From Thermaceae bacterium (lineage in GTDB: Bacteria > Deinococcota > Deinococci > Deinococcales > Marinithermaceae): 9,696 bases of DNA. The DNA lies in assembly GCA_027023115.1 (NCBI GenBank), contig JALVWZ010000253.1:1-9696 (forward strand). The letters are read 5' to 3'. Shown in pieces: positions 1-6,048 of this stretch (its first letter is position 1; each line of letters begins with the position of its first letter). The notes under the pieces are model-generated. The model saw only the letters and a list, made by a program, of their open reading frames with translations, was not told where the DNA came from and made no database searches. A program made the translations under genes and the position numbers.

Positions 1-336
1 GCGCCCGCCAACGAAAATCAGAATCCCGTCACGAACAATGGCAGCGAGGAAGAACAGAAACCCGCCAGCGGCGAGTCCGCAGAACCGCCGCCACCTCCAC
101 CACCCAACCCTCTGGCCGAATGGGCCGAGCAAGAGAACCTACGGTTGGATGGTGTCGCCCTCGGGCCCGTTGGGGTAGCCATCTTCAGGACCGCAAGCGG
201 CTACCTGGCTCTGCCGGTAGGCCAAACCTTCCCCGACAAGAACGTTCTCGTCAAAACCATAACGGCAGAACGAGTGCTGCTGGTGGACAGCAGTGGAAAC
301 AACACGCTAACCCTGGAACTTGGAGGCGGTGAGTAA
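1..336 (+). CDS. PilP/PilW-like pilus assembly protein, C-terminal part (5' end outside window)
   Basis: The frame is open from the first base and stops at TAA 334-336, giving 111 residues of a longer protein. The first ~45 residues are low complexity: Asn/Glu/Ser-rich, then a run of seven prolines broken by an Asn. From about residue 46 a compact beta-rich domain follows, containing LDGVALGPVGVAIFR, then GYLALPVGQ and AERVLLVD. This pattern of short strands around Gly-Tyr and Gly-Gln turns resembles the C-terminal domain of PilP-type pilotins, which in other bacteria links the inner-membrane PilN/PilO complex to the secretin N0 domain. Its position directly before pilQ, with 2 nt between stop and start, supports that role; the Thermus gene in this slot is usually called pilW. 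Family assignment rests on context plus this weak pattern, so no symbol is given. Confidence 0.7.
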   Translation, partial: APANENQNPVTNNGSEEEQKPASGESAEPPPPPPPNPLAEWAEQENLRLDGVALGPVGVAIFRTASGYLALPVGQTFPDKNVLVKTITAERVLLVDSSGNNTLTLELGGGE

Positions 337-338
337 GT

Positions 339-1895
339 ATGAAACGTTTACTGGCCCTGATTATCCTCTTGCTTGGCCTCGCTCTGGCCGGCAACCTTCC
401 GCAAGACGCGCGCTTCGACGTACCCGTTACCGTGCGGACCGGCGCGGCGGGCATGACCCTGCCAGCGGTGCTCGAGGGAGCAGCGCGCAGCGTCAACCTC
501 ACGCCCGTGCTAAAGGACGTACCCGACGAGATCATCAAGATCGACTGGGTAGACAAGCCCTTCCGCGAGCTCTGGGACCTCTTGATTACCACCTATGGTA
601 ACGGCCAGCTGGATTACGCTTTGCTTGACAACGACGTAATCCTGGTGGCTCCGCTCGAAATCGTCAAAGCCGCCGTAGGGGCCCCCGAAGAAAAGCCCGC
701 CGAGCAGCAAGCCACCCCGGAAGAGCCGCTGGTGCGCAAGTTTTACAACATCCCCAGTGGAGACCCGGGCAAGGTCGCGGCATTCTTGGAAAAAGAAGTT
801 GCGGGCATAGTGGCCACCGTCGTTCCAGGGCAAAAGGTCATCGCGGTTCGTGGCACCGAAAAGCAGCAAGAAGAGGTGCAGCGGATTCTGGCGCAGATCA
901 TCTCGCCACCGCAAGCCGGCCCGCCCATCTATCAAAAGACCTTCCGCCTCTCCAACGCCAAAGCCAAGGATGTTGCTAAGGTCCTGGCCGAAGCGCTCCA
1001 GGCGCGCCAAGCGGCCGTCGCCCAAACGGCGCCCGCCGAAGGAGGCCAGGAAGGGCAGCCACAAGCCGCCGCTCCGGTCACGAACAGCAACCTCAGCATC
1101 ACCGCCGACGAGAGGACCAACACGCTCATCGTCACCGGCACCGCCAAGCAGATCGAAATGGCCGACGAGCTCATCAAGAAGCTCGACTTCCCGGTGCAGC
1201 AGGTCAATGTCCAGGTCCGCATCCAGGAAGTTTCGCAAAGCCTGGTCCAGAACCTCGGGCTAAAGTGGAACACCATCTCCGGCGGCAACGTGGTGGCCAG
1301 CATAATCGACGATGGGCTCTCGCTAATCTTCGATGCTACCCGCAGCTTGGCCTCACTGAACATCGTGGCCACTCTCAACGCCCTGGAAAAGCAGGGGCTT
1401 TCGCGCACCGTCAACGACTCCAACATTACCGTGCTTAACAACCAGCAGGGCTTCATCCAGTCCGGCGCCACCATCTTTATCAGGCGCGTGGTGAAAGACA
1501 AGGTCGAACGCATCCCCTACGACATCGGCGTTATCGTCCGGGTCACCCCCCAAATCACTGCCGACGGCGAGATCGTGCTCAAGGTCGAGAGCGAAGTATC
1601 CGACATCAAGGAGCGCAACCCGGTAACCGGCGACATCGACGTGCTCAGCAAGCAGAAGTCCGACACCACCCTCCGCCTCAAGGACGGCGACACCGCCGTA
1701 CTCGGCGGCCTGATCCAGACCAAGCGCCGCGAAACCACCCAGGGCGTGCCCGTCCTGATGCACATACCCATTCTCGGCAACCTCTTCAAGCAGACGACGG
1801 TGGACAATACAGATACCGAGCTACTGCTGGTGATAACCGCCAACATCCTCAACGACGAGAACATGCCTCGCCCCGAGACAAACAGCGGCAAATAA
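339..1895 (+). CDS. pilQ: Type IV pilus secretin PilQ
   Basis: Outer-membrane secretin through which type IV pili, and in this phylum also DNA during natural transformation, cross the envelope. The 518-residue product starts with a signal peptide (Lys-Arg, a Leu/Ile-rich core, likely cleavage after ALAG at residue 18). An STN/N0-like domain spans about 20-106, followed by a Pro/Glu-rich linker, an N1-type domain at about 130-190, a second secretin N domain at about 196-285 interrupted by an Ala/Gln/Pro loop (224-248), and the C-terminal secretin barrel from about 290 to 505. The barrel carries the family signature: GDTAVLGGLIQ (450-460), GVPVLMHIPILGNLF (469-483) and a closing TELLLVITANIL. 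ATG 339 is preceded by GGTGAG with 5-nt spacing, overlapping the end of the upstream gene, so translation is probably coupled. The protein seems short: the Thermus PilQ I remember is near 750 residues with more periplasmic rings. An intrinsic terminator follows. Confidence 0.93.
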   Translation: MKRLLALIILLLGLALAGNLPQDARFDVPVTVRTGAAGMTLPAVLEGAARSVNLTPVLKDVPDEIIKIDWVDKPFRELWDLLITTYGNGQLDYALLDNDVILVAPLEIVKAAVGAPEEKPAEQQATPEEPLVRKFYNIPSGDPGKVAAFLEKEVAGIVATVVPGQKVIAVRGTEKQQEEVQRILAQIISPPQAGPPIYQKTFRLSNAKAKDVAKVLAEALQARQAAVAQTAPAEGGQEGQPQAAAPVTNSNLSITADERTNTLIVTGTAKQIEMADELIKKLDFPVQQVNVQVRIQEVSQSLVQNLGLKWNTISGGNVVASIIDDGLSLIFDATRSLASLNIVATLNALEKQGLSRTVNDSNITVLNNQQGFIQSGATIFIRRVVKDKVERIPYDIGVIVRVTPQITADGEIVLKVESEVSDIKERNPVTGDIDVLSKQKSDTTLRLKDGDTAVLGGLIQTKRRETTQGVPVLMHIPILGNLFKQTTVDNTDTELLLVITANILNDENMPRPETNSGK

Positions 1896-1911
1896 TCTTA
1901 GTACCGCCTCC

Positions 1912-1947
1912 AAAACGCCCCGCTTGTAGGCGGGGCGTTTTCCTTTT
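1912..1947 (+). terminator. Intrinsic terminator after pilQ
   Basis: A perfect 12-bp inverted repeat: AAAACGCCCCGC at 1912-1923, loop TTGTAG at 1924-1929, GCGGGGCGTTTT at 1930-1941, then CCTTTT. The GC-rich core, A-tract/T-tract arms and trailing T run are classic Rho-independent termination. It starts 17 nt after the pilQ stop and ends 11 nt before the aroC start, separating pilus from shikimate transcription. Confidence 0.92.
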
Positions 1948-1958
1948 AAGCTGGAAAG
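1924..1958 (+). promoter_or_regulatory. Candidate leaderless promoter of aroC inside the pilQ terminator
   Basis: TAAGCT at 1947-1952 fits the TANNNT -10 pattern of leaderless genes in Deinococcota and lies 6 nt before the GTG start of aroC. Seventeen bp upstream is TTGTAG (1924-1929), a 3-of-6 match to a -35 box that is exactly the loop of the terminator hairpin. Between TAAGCT and GTG there is only GGAAAG, too close to the start for a normal ribosome binding site, which is what makes a leaderless transcript attractive. The motif match is modest and the call is inference. Confidence 0.4.
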
Positions 1959-3116
1959 GTGAATCTTCGCTTCTTGAGCGCTGGCGAATCGCACGGACCA
2001 CAGCTGACCGCGGTAGTGGACGGCTTACCGGCCGGGTTGCCGCTGTCGGTAGACGACGTAAACCCCTGGCTGAAAAAGCGTCAGGGGGGTTACGGCCGCG
2101 GTCGGCGAATGGCCATCGAGGCCGACCAGATAATCTTTGCCGCCGGCGTCCGCGGCGGGCGCACGACCGGAGCTCCGCTGGCGCTGATTATCGAGAACCG
2201 CGACTGGCAAAACTGGACCGAGATAATGGACCCCGCCGCCGGCAACTGGCCGCGCAGGAAGGCGCTCACCACGCCCCGCCCCGGGCACGCCGACCTGAGC
2301 GGCGGCGTCAAGTACGGCCACAAGGACCTGCGCGACGTTTTGGAACGCGCCTCGGCGCGGGAAACGGCCATGCGGGTGGCCGTTGGCGCCATCGCCCATA
2401 AACTGCTCGGCGAGCTGGGCGTGGAAAGCATCTCCTACGTGCCCATGCTGGGCGGTGTTGAGTCTGGGGTGGCCTTTTCCTGGGAGTTACGCGAACGAAT
2501 CGAAAACAGCCCGCTGCGGATGACCGATCCGGCGGCCGAAGCCCGGGCCATAACCGCCATAGACGCCGCCAAGGCGGCCGGCGACACCCTGGGAGGTCTT
2601 TTGGAAACGCGCTTTCGCGGCCTGATACCCGGACTGGGCAGCTACGTCCAGTACGACCGCAAACTGGACGGGCGCATCGCCCAGATGGCCCTCTCCATTC
2701 CCGCCGTCAAGGGAGTGGAGATCGGCGAGGCCTTTGCCGCAGCCGCCAAACCCGGCTCGGAGGTGCACGACGCCATCTACCGCAGTGAGGAGCGCGGCTG
2801 GTATCGCCGTAGCAACCGCGCCGGCGGCCTGGAAGGGGGCATGACCAACGGCGAGGAGCTGGTGGTGCGCGCCGCCCTCAAGCCCATCGCCACGCTGATG
2901 CGGCCGCTGCCCTCGGTTGACGTAGTTAGTCACCAAATGGCCGACGCCGCCCGCGAACGTTCAGACGTTACCGCGGTTCCCGCGGCCAGCGTGATCTTGG
3001 AGGCGCTTACCGCCATCGTGCTGGCCGACGCCTACCTGGAGAAGTTCGGCGGCGATACCCTGGCAGAGCTGCGAGAGCGGGTCGCCGCCTACCGTGAGAG
3101 GGTGCGCGAGTACTGA
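1959..3116 (+). CDS. aroC: Chorismate synthase
   Basis: Converts 5-enolpyruvylshikimate 3-phosphate to chorismate, the last common step of aromatic biosynthesis, using reduced FMN as cofactor; cytoplasmic, normally a homotetramer. At 385 residues it has the usual family length. All diagnostic segments are present: GESHGP at 9-14 (active-site His12), RPGHADLSGGVKYG at 107-120 (second active-site His, H110), RASARETAMR at 130-139, NRAGGLEGGMTNGEE at 286-300, and the C-terminal RSDVTAVPAASVILEA at 334-349. The start is GTG 1959: the residues that follow (MNLRFLSAGESHGP) match the family N-terminus, and no in-frame alternative keeps it. No well-spaced Shine-Dalgarno is seen, in line with the candidate leaderless promoter. 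It heads the four-gene shikimate block; its TGA overlaps the aroK ATG by one base. Confidence 0.97.
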   Translation: MNLRFLSAGESHGPQLTAVVDGLPAGLPLSVDDVNPWLKKRQGGYGRGRRMAIEADQIIFAAGVRGGRTTGAPLALIIENRDWQNWTEIMDPAAGNWPRRKALTTPRPGHADLSGGVKYGHKDLRDVLERASARETAMRVAVGAIAHKLLGELGVESISYVPMLGGVESGVAFSWELRERIENSPLRMTDPAAEARAITAIDAAKAAGDTLGGLLETRFRGLIPGLGSYVQYDRKLDGRIAQMALSIPAVKGVEIGEAFAAAAKPGSEVHDAIYRSEERGWYRRSNRAGGLEGGMTNGEELVVRAALKPIATLMRPLPSVDVVSHQMADAARERSDVTAVPAASVILEALTAIVLADAYLEKFGGDTLAELRERVAAYRERVREY

Positions 3117-3664
3117 TGAAACGCCTGGAGGTGCCAAGGCCCACCACTTGGGTCACCCTGACCGGGTTCATGGGCGTCGGCAAGACGCGCATCGGCCGCG
3201 AGCTGGCCCAGGAGCTGATGCTCCACTTCGTGGATCTAGATCGCTACATCGAACGCGCCAGCGGTCTGAGCGTGGCCGACATTTTTCGCTACATCGGCGA
3301 GGACGCCTTCCGTAAGATGGAGGCCGAGGCGGTCCGCGAGCTGGTCGGACGCGACAACCTGGTTCTATCGTTGGGTGGCGGCACCTACACCAACCCCGAA
3401 AACCGCCGTCTGCTACTCGAGCGCGGGCCGGTGGTAGCACTCTGGGCCAGCCCGGAAACGATTCACACCCGTGTCCTGCGCAGGCCCGGACAGCGGCCGC
3501 TGCTGGCCGGTGATGACGCGCTCGAGCGCATCCGCCGCTTGATGTCACAGCGCGAAGCAATGTACAAAGAAGCCCACGTTCACGTTTCTACCGACGGCCG
3601 CCCCGCCCGCAACGTCGTGCGCGAGGTGATCGATAAGCTCTGGGAGCTGGGAGGACAGCGTTGA
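3116..3664 (+). CDS. aroK: Shikimate kinase
   Basis: Phosphorylates shikimate at the 3-hydroxyl with ATP; cytoplasmic, P-loop kinase fold. The 182-residue product shows the Walker A loop GFMGVGKT (17-24), the shikimate-binding acidic pair D40/D42 in VDLD, GEDAFRKME (61-69) with Arg66 expected to bind the substrate carboxylate, the GGG loop at 87-89, the lid segment RPLL with Arg127, and QREAMY (145-150) near the adenine site. It has a short N-terminal extension of about 12 residues before the first strand. Start ATG 3116 overlaps the aroC stop as TGATG and has only a weak upstream ribosome site, so re-initiation after aroC is likely. The stop overlaps the aroB start by 4 nt. Length and motifs are normal for AroK/AroL; the aroK symbol follows context. 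Confidence 0.95.
   Translation: MKRLEVPRPTTWVTLTGFMGVGKTRIGRELAQELMLHFVDLDRYIERASGLSVADIFRYIGEDAFRKMEAEAVRELVGRDNLVLSLGGGTYTNPENRRLLLERGPVVALWASPETIHTRVLRRPGQRPLLAGDDALERIRRLMSQREAMYKEAHVHVSTDGRPARNVVREVIDKLWELGGQR
3649..3663 (+). promoter_or_regulatory. Shine-Dalgarno and TTG start of aroB
   Basis: GGGAGG at 3649-3654 sits 6 nt before TTG 3661-3663, well spaced inside the end of aroK. The start and the aroK stop share TTGA (start TTG, stop TGA), a 4-nt overlap of the coupling type. The next residues (TEILVERPSEY) look like a DHQ synthase N-terminus, which favours the TTG over a later start. Confidence 0.75.
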
Positions 3665-4695
3665 CCGAGATACTCGTCGAAAGACCCAGCGAATACCGCC
3701 TCTTCATAGGCCGCGACCTAGAGGTCCCCAAGCCCAAGGTGCCAGTGACGATAATCTACGACCCCAAAGTGGGCTACCTGGCGGAAAAGCTGGCAAAGGT
3801 CAATAACCCGCAGGTCCTGGAAGCGGTGCCTGGGGGCGAGGAGTCGAAGAGCCTGGCCGTTTACGAACGGCTGCTGCGCCGGCTGGCGCAGGCTGGCCTC
3901 CCGCGCGACGCCGAGGTCTGGGCGGTGGGAGGCGGCACCATCACCGACTTGGCGGGCTTCGTAGCCGCCAGCTACCTGCGCGGCGTCGCCTGGCGCGCCT
4001 GGCCCACCACCACCCTGGCGATGGTGGACGCGGCCATCGGCGGCAAGACCGGCGTCAACCTCCCCGAGGGAAAGAACCTGGTGGGGGCGTTCCACCCCCC
4101 GCGCGGCGTCTACGCCGACCTTGCCACCCTGGCCACGCTGGCGCCCGAGCGCTTTCGCGAGGGGCTGGTGGAAGCCTTCAAGCACGGCCTCATCGGCGGT
4201 GACTGGCGCCTCTTGGAACCCTGGGAACTGCACCCGCAGTCGGCCGCCCTCGAGCCGTACCTGGCGCGGGCGGCGGCGGTCAAGGCGGGCGTCGTTTCCG
4301 GGGATTACCAGGAAATGGGCGAGCGGATGAAGCTCAACCTGGGTCATACCCTAGGGCACGCCCTCGAGGCCGCCAGCAACCACGGCCTCTCCCACGGACA
4401 CGCCGTGGCCTATGGAATGCTCTTTGCCGCGTTGCTCGGCCGCCAACGCGGCGGCGCCGACCTGACCGAGCACGTTCTCACCCTCTTGCGCTGGACCGAA
4501 GCGCCCTCTCCCCCGCCGGCGTCCTGGCGGGAACTGGCCGTCTACATCAGCCGCGATAAGAAAAAACGCAGCGACGGCCTGCGCTGGGTGGTCCCCTACG
4601 CCCTCGGCGATCTGCGCCTGGAAGAGGTGCCCGAAGACGAGCTGGAAAGCGCTTTTGCCGAGTGGCGCGAGCTGGTGGCGGGGTATGCTGGGTAG
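3661..4695 (+). CDS. aroB: 3-Dehydroquinate synthase
   Basis: Cyclises DAHP to 3-dehydroquinate, the second shikimate step, using NAD+ and a divalent metal (Zn or Co); cytoplasmic. The 344-residue product is of usual length for the bacterial enzyme. N-terminal NAD-binding half: PGGEESKS (57-64) and GGGTITDLAGFVAASYLRGV (90-109), then PTTTLAMVDAAIGGKTGVN (115-133) and GKNLVGAFHPP (137-147). The C-terminal half carries the metal ligands expected for the family: Glu171 in GLVEAFKHG, His229 in NLGHTLGHALE (His233 being the second conserved His of that motif) and His245 in SHGHAV. Lys300-302 with Arg303 (DKKKR) match the conserved basic phosphate-binding segment near the C-terminus. Start is TTG, overlapping aroK. 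aroQ, which acts next on its product, follows after 9 nt. Confidence 0.96.
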   Translation: MTEILVERPSEYRLFIGRDLEVPKPKVPVTIIYDPKVGYLAEKLAKVNNPQVLEAVPGGEESKSLAVYERLLRRLAQAGLPRDAEVWAVGGGTITDLAGFVAASYLRGVAWRAWPTTTLAMVDAAIGGKTGVNLPEGKNLVGAFHPPRGVYADLATLATLAPERFREGLVEAFKHGLIGGDWRLLEPWELHPQSAALEPYLARAAAVKAGVVSGDYQEMGERMKLNLGHTLGHALEAASNHGLSHGHAVAYGMLFAALLGRQRGGADLTEHVLTLLRWTEAPSPPPASWRELAVYISRDKKKRSDGLRWVVPYALGDLRLEEVPEDELESAFAEWRELVAGYAG

Positions 4696-4704
4696 GAGGC
4701 GCTG
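4694..4704 (+). promoter_or_regulatory. Strong Shine-Dalgarno of aroQ
   Basis: AGGAGG at 4694-4699, overlapping the aroB TAG stop (4693-4695), lies 5 nt before the aroQ ATG. It is the best ribosome site in the window and fixes the aroQ start. Confidence 0.85.
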
Positions 4705-5136
4705 ATGATACTGGTTCTCAACGGCCCCAACCTGAACCTACTGGGCACACGGGAGCCCGAGGTTTACGGCACCTTCACGCTGGAAGACCTGGAAAACCAG
4801 GTAGAAGCCTGGGCCGCCGAGCTGGGAACGGCGGTAACGCTGCGGCAGTCGAACTACGAAGGGCAGCTCATCGAGTGGATTCAGCAGGCGGCCGCCGAGG
4901 GCTTTGGCGGAATAGTGCTCAACCCGGCGGCGCTGACCCACTACAGCTACGCCCTGTTCGACGCCGTTCAGGCGCAGCCGCTGCCGGTAGTGGAGGTCCA
5001 TATTTCCAACATCCACGCCCGCGAAGAGTTTCGCCGGCACAGCGTGACCGCGCCGGCGGCCGCGGGGGTAATAACCGGGCTGGGGGCGCTCGGCTACAAG
5101 TATGCCCTGTCTTACCTGGTCGAAAAGGTTCGTTGA
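4705..5136 (+). CDS. aroQ: 3-Dehydroquinate dehydratase, type II
   Basis: Dehydrates 3-dehydroquinate to 3-dehydroshikimate by the type II mechanism (enolate intermediate, dodecameric enzyme), not the Schiff-base type I AroD. The 143-residue length is typical. Visible motifs: NGPNLNLLGTREPEVYG at 6-22 with the catalytic Tyr21 and Arg16, QSNYEGQLIEWI (48-59), LNPAALTHYSYAL (72-84) with substrate-binding Asn73, and EVHISNIHAREEFRRHS (97-113) with catalytic His99 and Arg110. The QSN-x-EG variable position is Tyr; the family often has His or Ser there. It is the last gene of the shikimate block, 9 nt after aroB. No hairpin follows; its TGA stop is embedded in the -35 box of the tRNA-Asp promoter, so read-through into the tRNA unit is possible. 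Confidence 0.96.
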   Translation: MILVLNGPNLNLLGTREPEVYGTFTLEDLENQVEAWAAELGTAVTLRQSNYEGQLIEWIQQAAAEGFGGIVLNPAALTHYSYALFDAVQAQPLPVVEVHISNIHAREEFRRHSVTAPAAAGVITGLGALGYKYALSYLVEKVR

Positions 5137-5161
5137 CGACGGCCCATACTGCGCTTATACT
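5133..5161 (+). promoter_or_regulatory. Promoter of tRNA-Asp
   Basis: TTGACG (5133-5138) and TATACT (5156-5161) are separated by 17 bp, close to the sigma-70/SigA consensus. The expected start near 5168-5169 leaves a leader of about six nt before the mature tRNA. The -35 box overlaps the aroQ stop codon. Confidence 0.85.
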
Positions 5162-5174
5162 TGCCCCTAGGCGG

Positions 5175-5251
5175 GGCCCCGTGGTGTAGTTGGTTAACAC
5201 ACCCGCCTGTCACGTGGGAGATCGCGGGTTCGAGTCCCGTCGGGGCCGCCA
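5175..5251 (+). tRNA. tRNA-Asp (anticodon GTC)
   Basis: A full 77-nt cloverleaf with an encoded CCA. Acceptor GGCCCCG (5175-5181) pairs fully with CGGGGCC (5241-5247); discriminator G5248, as expected for tRNA-Asp; CCA at 5249-5251. The D arm contains GTGTAGTTGGTTAACAC, the anticodon stem CCCGC pairs with GTGGG (one G-T pair), and the loop CTGTCAC places anticodon GTC at 5209-5211. The T arm is GCGGG-TTCGAGT-CCCGT. It reads the Asp codons GAC and GAT. Confidence 0.97.
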
Positions 5252-5254
5252 AAT

Positions 5255-5276
5255 ACCACCGCTCTGCGGTGGTTTT
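5255..5276 (+). terminator. Intrinsic terminator after tRNA-Asp
   Basis: ACCACCGC (5255-5262), loop TCT, GCGGTGGT (5266-5273), then TTT. A perfect 8-bp stem starting 4 nt after the CCA end. The T run is short, but position and form are right for ending the single-tRNA transcript. Confidence 0.8.
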
Positions 5277-5404
5277 GCTTGCCACCCCGCACGGAATGGG
5301 AAGTCGGCCTTAGCGGAAGCCCGTCATTGCGGTACCCGCGGGCGAGTCTGAGTCTAAAAGCGCTGCGACGCCCAGCTATAGCCTCCCAACACGTTGTTCG
5401 CCAG

Positions 5405-5424
5405 GTCCCTCCGGGAGGAGGGAC
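5405..5424. repeat. Hairpin, 8-bp perfect stem
   Basis: GTCCCTCC at 5405-5412 and GGAGGGAC at 5417-5424 around the loop GGGA. No T run follows, so it is not an obvious terminator. Copy B has a comparable but different C/G hairpin (CCCCC-GT-GGGGG) at the same relative place. Confidence 0.6.
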
Positions 5425-5439
5425 GGTGCGTTGTGCGTG

Positions 5440-5481
5440 GTGGTTGGGGTGTAGGAGGTGGGGTGTAAGAAGTGGGTAGAG
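5440..5481. repeat. G-rich 14-nt degenerate tandem repeat, copy A
   Basis: Three adjacent 14-nt units: GTGGTTGGGGTGTA, GGAGGTGGGGTGTA and AGAAGTGGGTAGAG. The core GGGTGTAGGAGGTGGGGTG (5447-5465) is identical over 19 nt to 9457-9475. The regular G runs on the plus strand could form a two-layer G-quadruplex. No gene is associated. Confidence 0.75.
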
Positions 5482-5604
5482 CGCGAAACGGCGTTGGACG
5501 TCTGGTTTACGCAGCGCCCAAATCCCCCTCCCCAGCCCTCCCCAAGGAGAAGGGTTTTGTTTCGCGGATTATAGCTACATGCGTACTCGCCTCTCGCACA
5601 GACC

Positions 5605-5626
5605 GGGCGGACACACGGGTCCGCCC
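5605..5626. repeat. Hairpin GGGCGGAC / GTCCGCCC
   Basis: A perfect 8-bp stem (5605-5612 with 5619-5626) around ACACGG, followed by CCTACGA. I recall near-identical hairpins with the same tail as dispersed intergenic repeats in many unrelated environmental bacterial genomes, so it is probably a REP-like unit, not a local regulator. It does not occur in copy B within this window. Confidence 0.65.
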
Positions 5627-5691
5627 CTACGAAGAGATAACACGCACCACGAGCCACAGGCCACTTGCCGCTGTTTCGTCATTCCAGCCAA

Positions 5692-5708
5692 GCGAGCCTT
5701 TGGCTCGC
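5692..5708. repeat. Hairpin GCGAGCC-TTT-GGCTCGC
   Basis: A perfect 7-bp stem with a 3-nt loop, preceded by GTCATTCCAGCC. No T tract follows and no gene lies immediately upstream. Probably another module of the intergenic repeat. Confidence 0.55.
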
Positions 5709-5759
5709 GAGGGCCAGTCCAAACCGGCGCGGTCTCCGTCGTTCGCGGGGATCAAGGGA

Positions 5760-5793
5760 AACAACGGTTACGAATGGCAACAACGGTGACGAA
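5760..5793. repeat. Two 15-nt direct repeats, period 19
   Basis: AACAACGGTTACGAA (5760-5774) and AACAACGGTGACGAA (5779-5793) differ at one base and are separated by TGGC. A short tandem within the composite repeat; no function visible. Confidence 0.75.
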
Positions 5794-5830
5794 GCAGCGC
5801 CCCAACCCCGACCACTGACTCGGTCCTGGA

Positions 5831-5848
5831 CCCCAGCTTTCGCTGGGG
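5831..5848. repeat. Hairpin CCCCAGC-TTTC-GCTGGGG
   Basis: A perfect 7-bp stem around TTTC, flanked by TCCTGGA on the left and TGACGA on the right. This form (GGACCCCAGCTTTCGCTGGG then GTGACGA) is a common dispersed REP-like sequence in bacterial intergenic regions. A degenerate version is at 9644-9661. Confidence 0.7.
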
Positions 5849-6048
5849 TGACGAGGGAAGATGCCAATAGCGACGGGAGTAGCGGACGGGGGTAACGTGA
5901 ACAACGTTGTCAAACTCCAGCGCACAACCGGATGGAAGGCGTTTTTGGCCAAGGCCGCCTCTGCTCGTTCTGAGATGGCCGATTGAGTTCGCGCGTGTCT
6001 GGGTTTGGATTTTGGCCCTATGCCGTGACTAGGCGCGCTACGCGGCGC

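Larger units (their letters stand above)
5391..5907. repeat. Composite intergenic repeat, copy A (downstream of tRNA-Asp)
   Basis: A mosaic that recurs, shorter and diverged, at 9335-9696 after the second tRNA. Elements in order: ACGTTGTTC (5391), a G-rich 14-nt degenerate tandem (5440-5481), GAGCGCG, a C-rich stretch with the arms CCCTCCCC and GGAGAAGGG (5519-5567), GACTCGGTCC (5817-5826), the hairpin with GCTTTCGCTGGG (5836-5847) and GCGACGGG (5870-5877). Copy A also holds hairpins and a tandem at 5605-5793 that are absent from copy B. The right end, GAACAACGT (5899-5907), is the reverse complement of the left 9-mer; this may be chance. Such blocks look like dispersed, REP-like intergenic elements, not genes. 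Extent is my estimate. Confidence 0.55.
5277..6048. other. Gene-poor intergenic region with repeats, about 770 bp
   Basis: No convincing gene. Several frames of 60-105 codons are open on both strands, but they cross hairpins and repeats, have no ribosome sites and look like non-coding low-complexity peptides. The stretch from about 5391 to 5907 holds a composite of hairpins and short repeats, listed separately. 5277-5390 holds nothing I can name beyond a CCCGCGGG palindrome. 5908-6048 holds no clear terminator for glcF, which ends at 6049 on the minus strand. Confidence 0.7.

Noticed and set aside
510..1238. Minus-strand open frame of 242 codons inside pilQ
   Set aside because: Shadow of pilQ, whose domains and signatures are unambiguous; no ribosome site or family resemblance.
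5472..5952. Several overlapping small frames in the intergenic region, including peptides such as SWTPAFAGVTR
   Set aside because: These are translations of dispersed hairpin repeats; they overlap each other on both strands and lack ribosome sites.
5897..5986. A 29-codon plus-strand frame from GTG 5897 with a basic, protein-like peptide
   Set aside because: It is very short, has no ribosome site, starts within the repeat end and matches nothing I recognise.
5277..6048. CRISPR array
   Set aside because: The repeats are few, differ in size and are not separated by uniform spacers; no cas gene is near.
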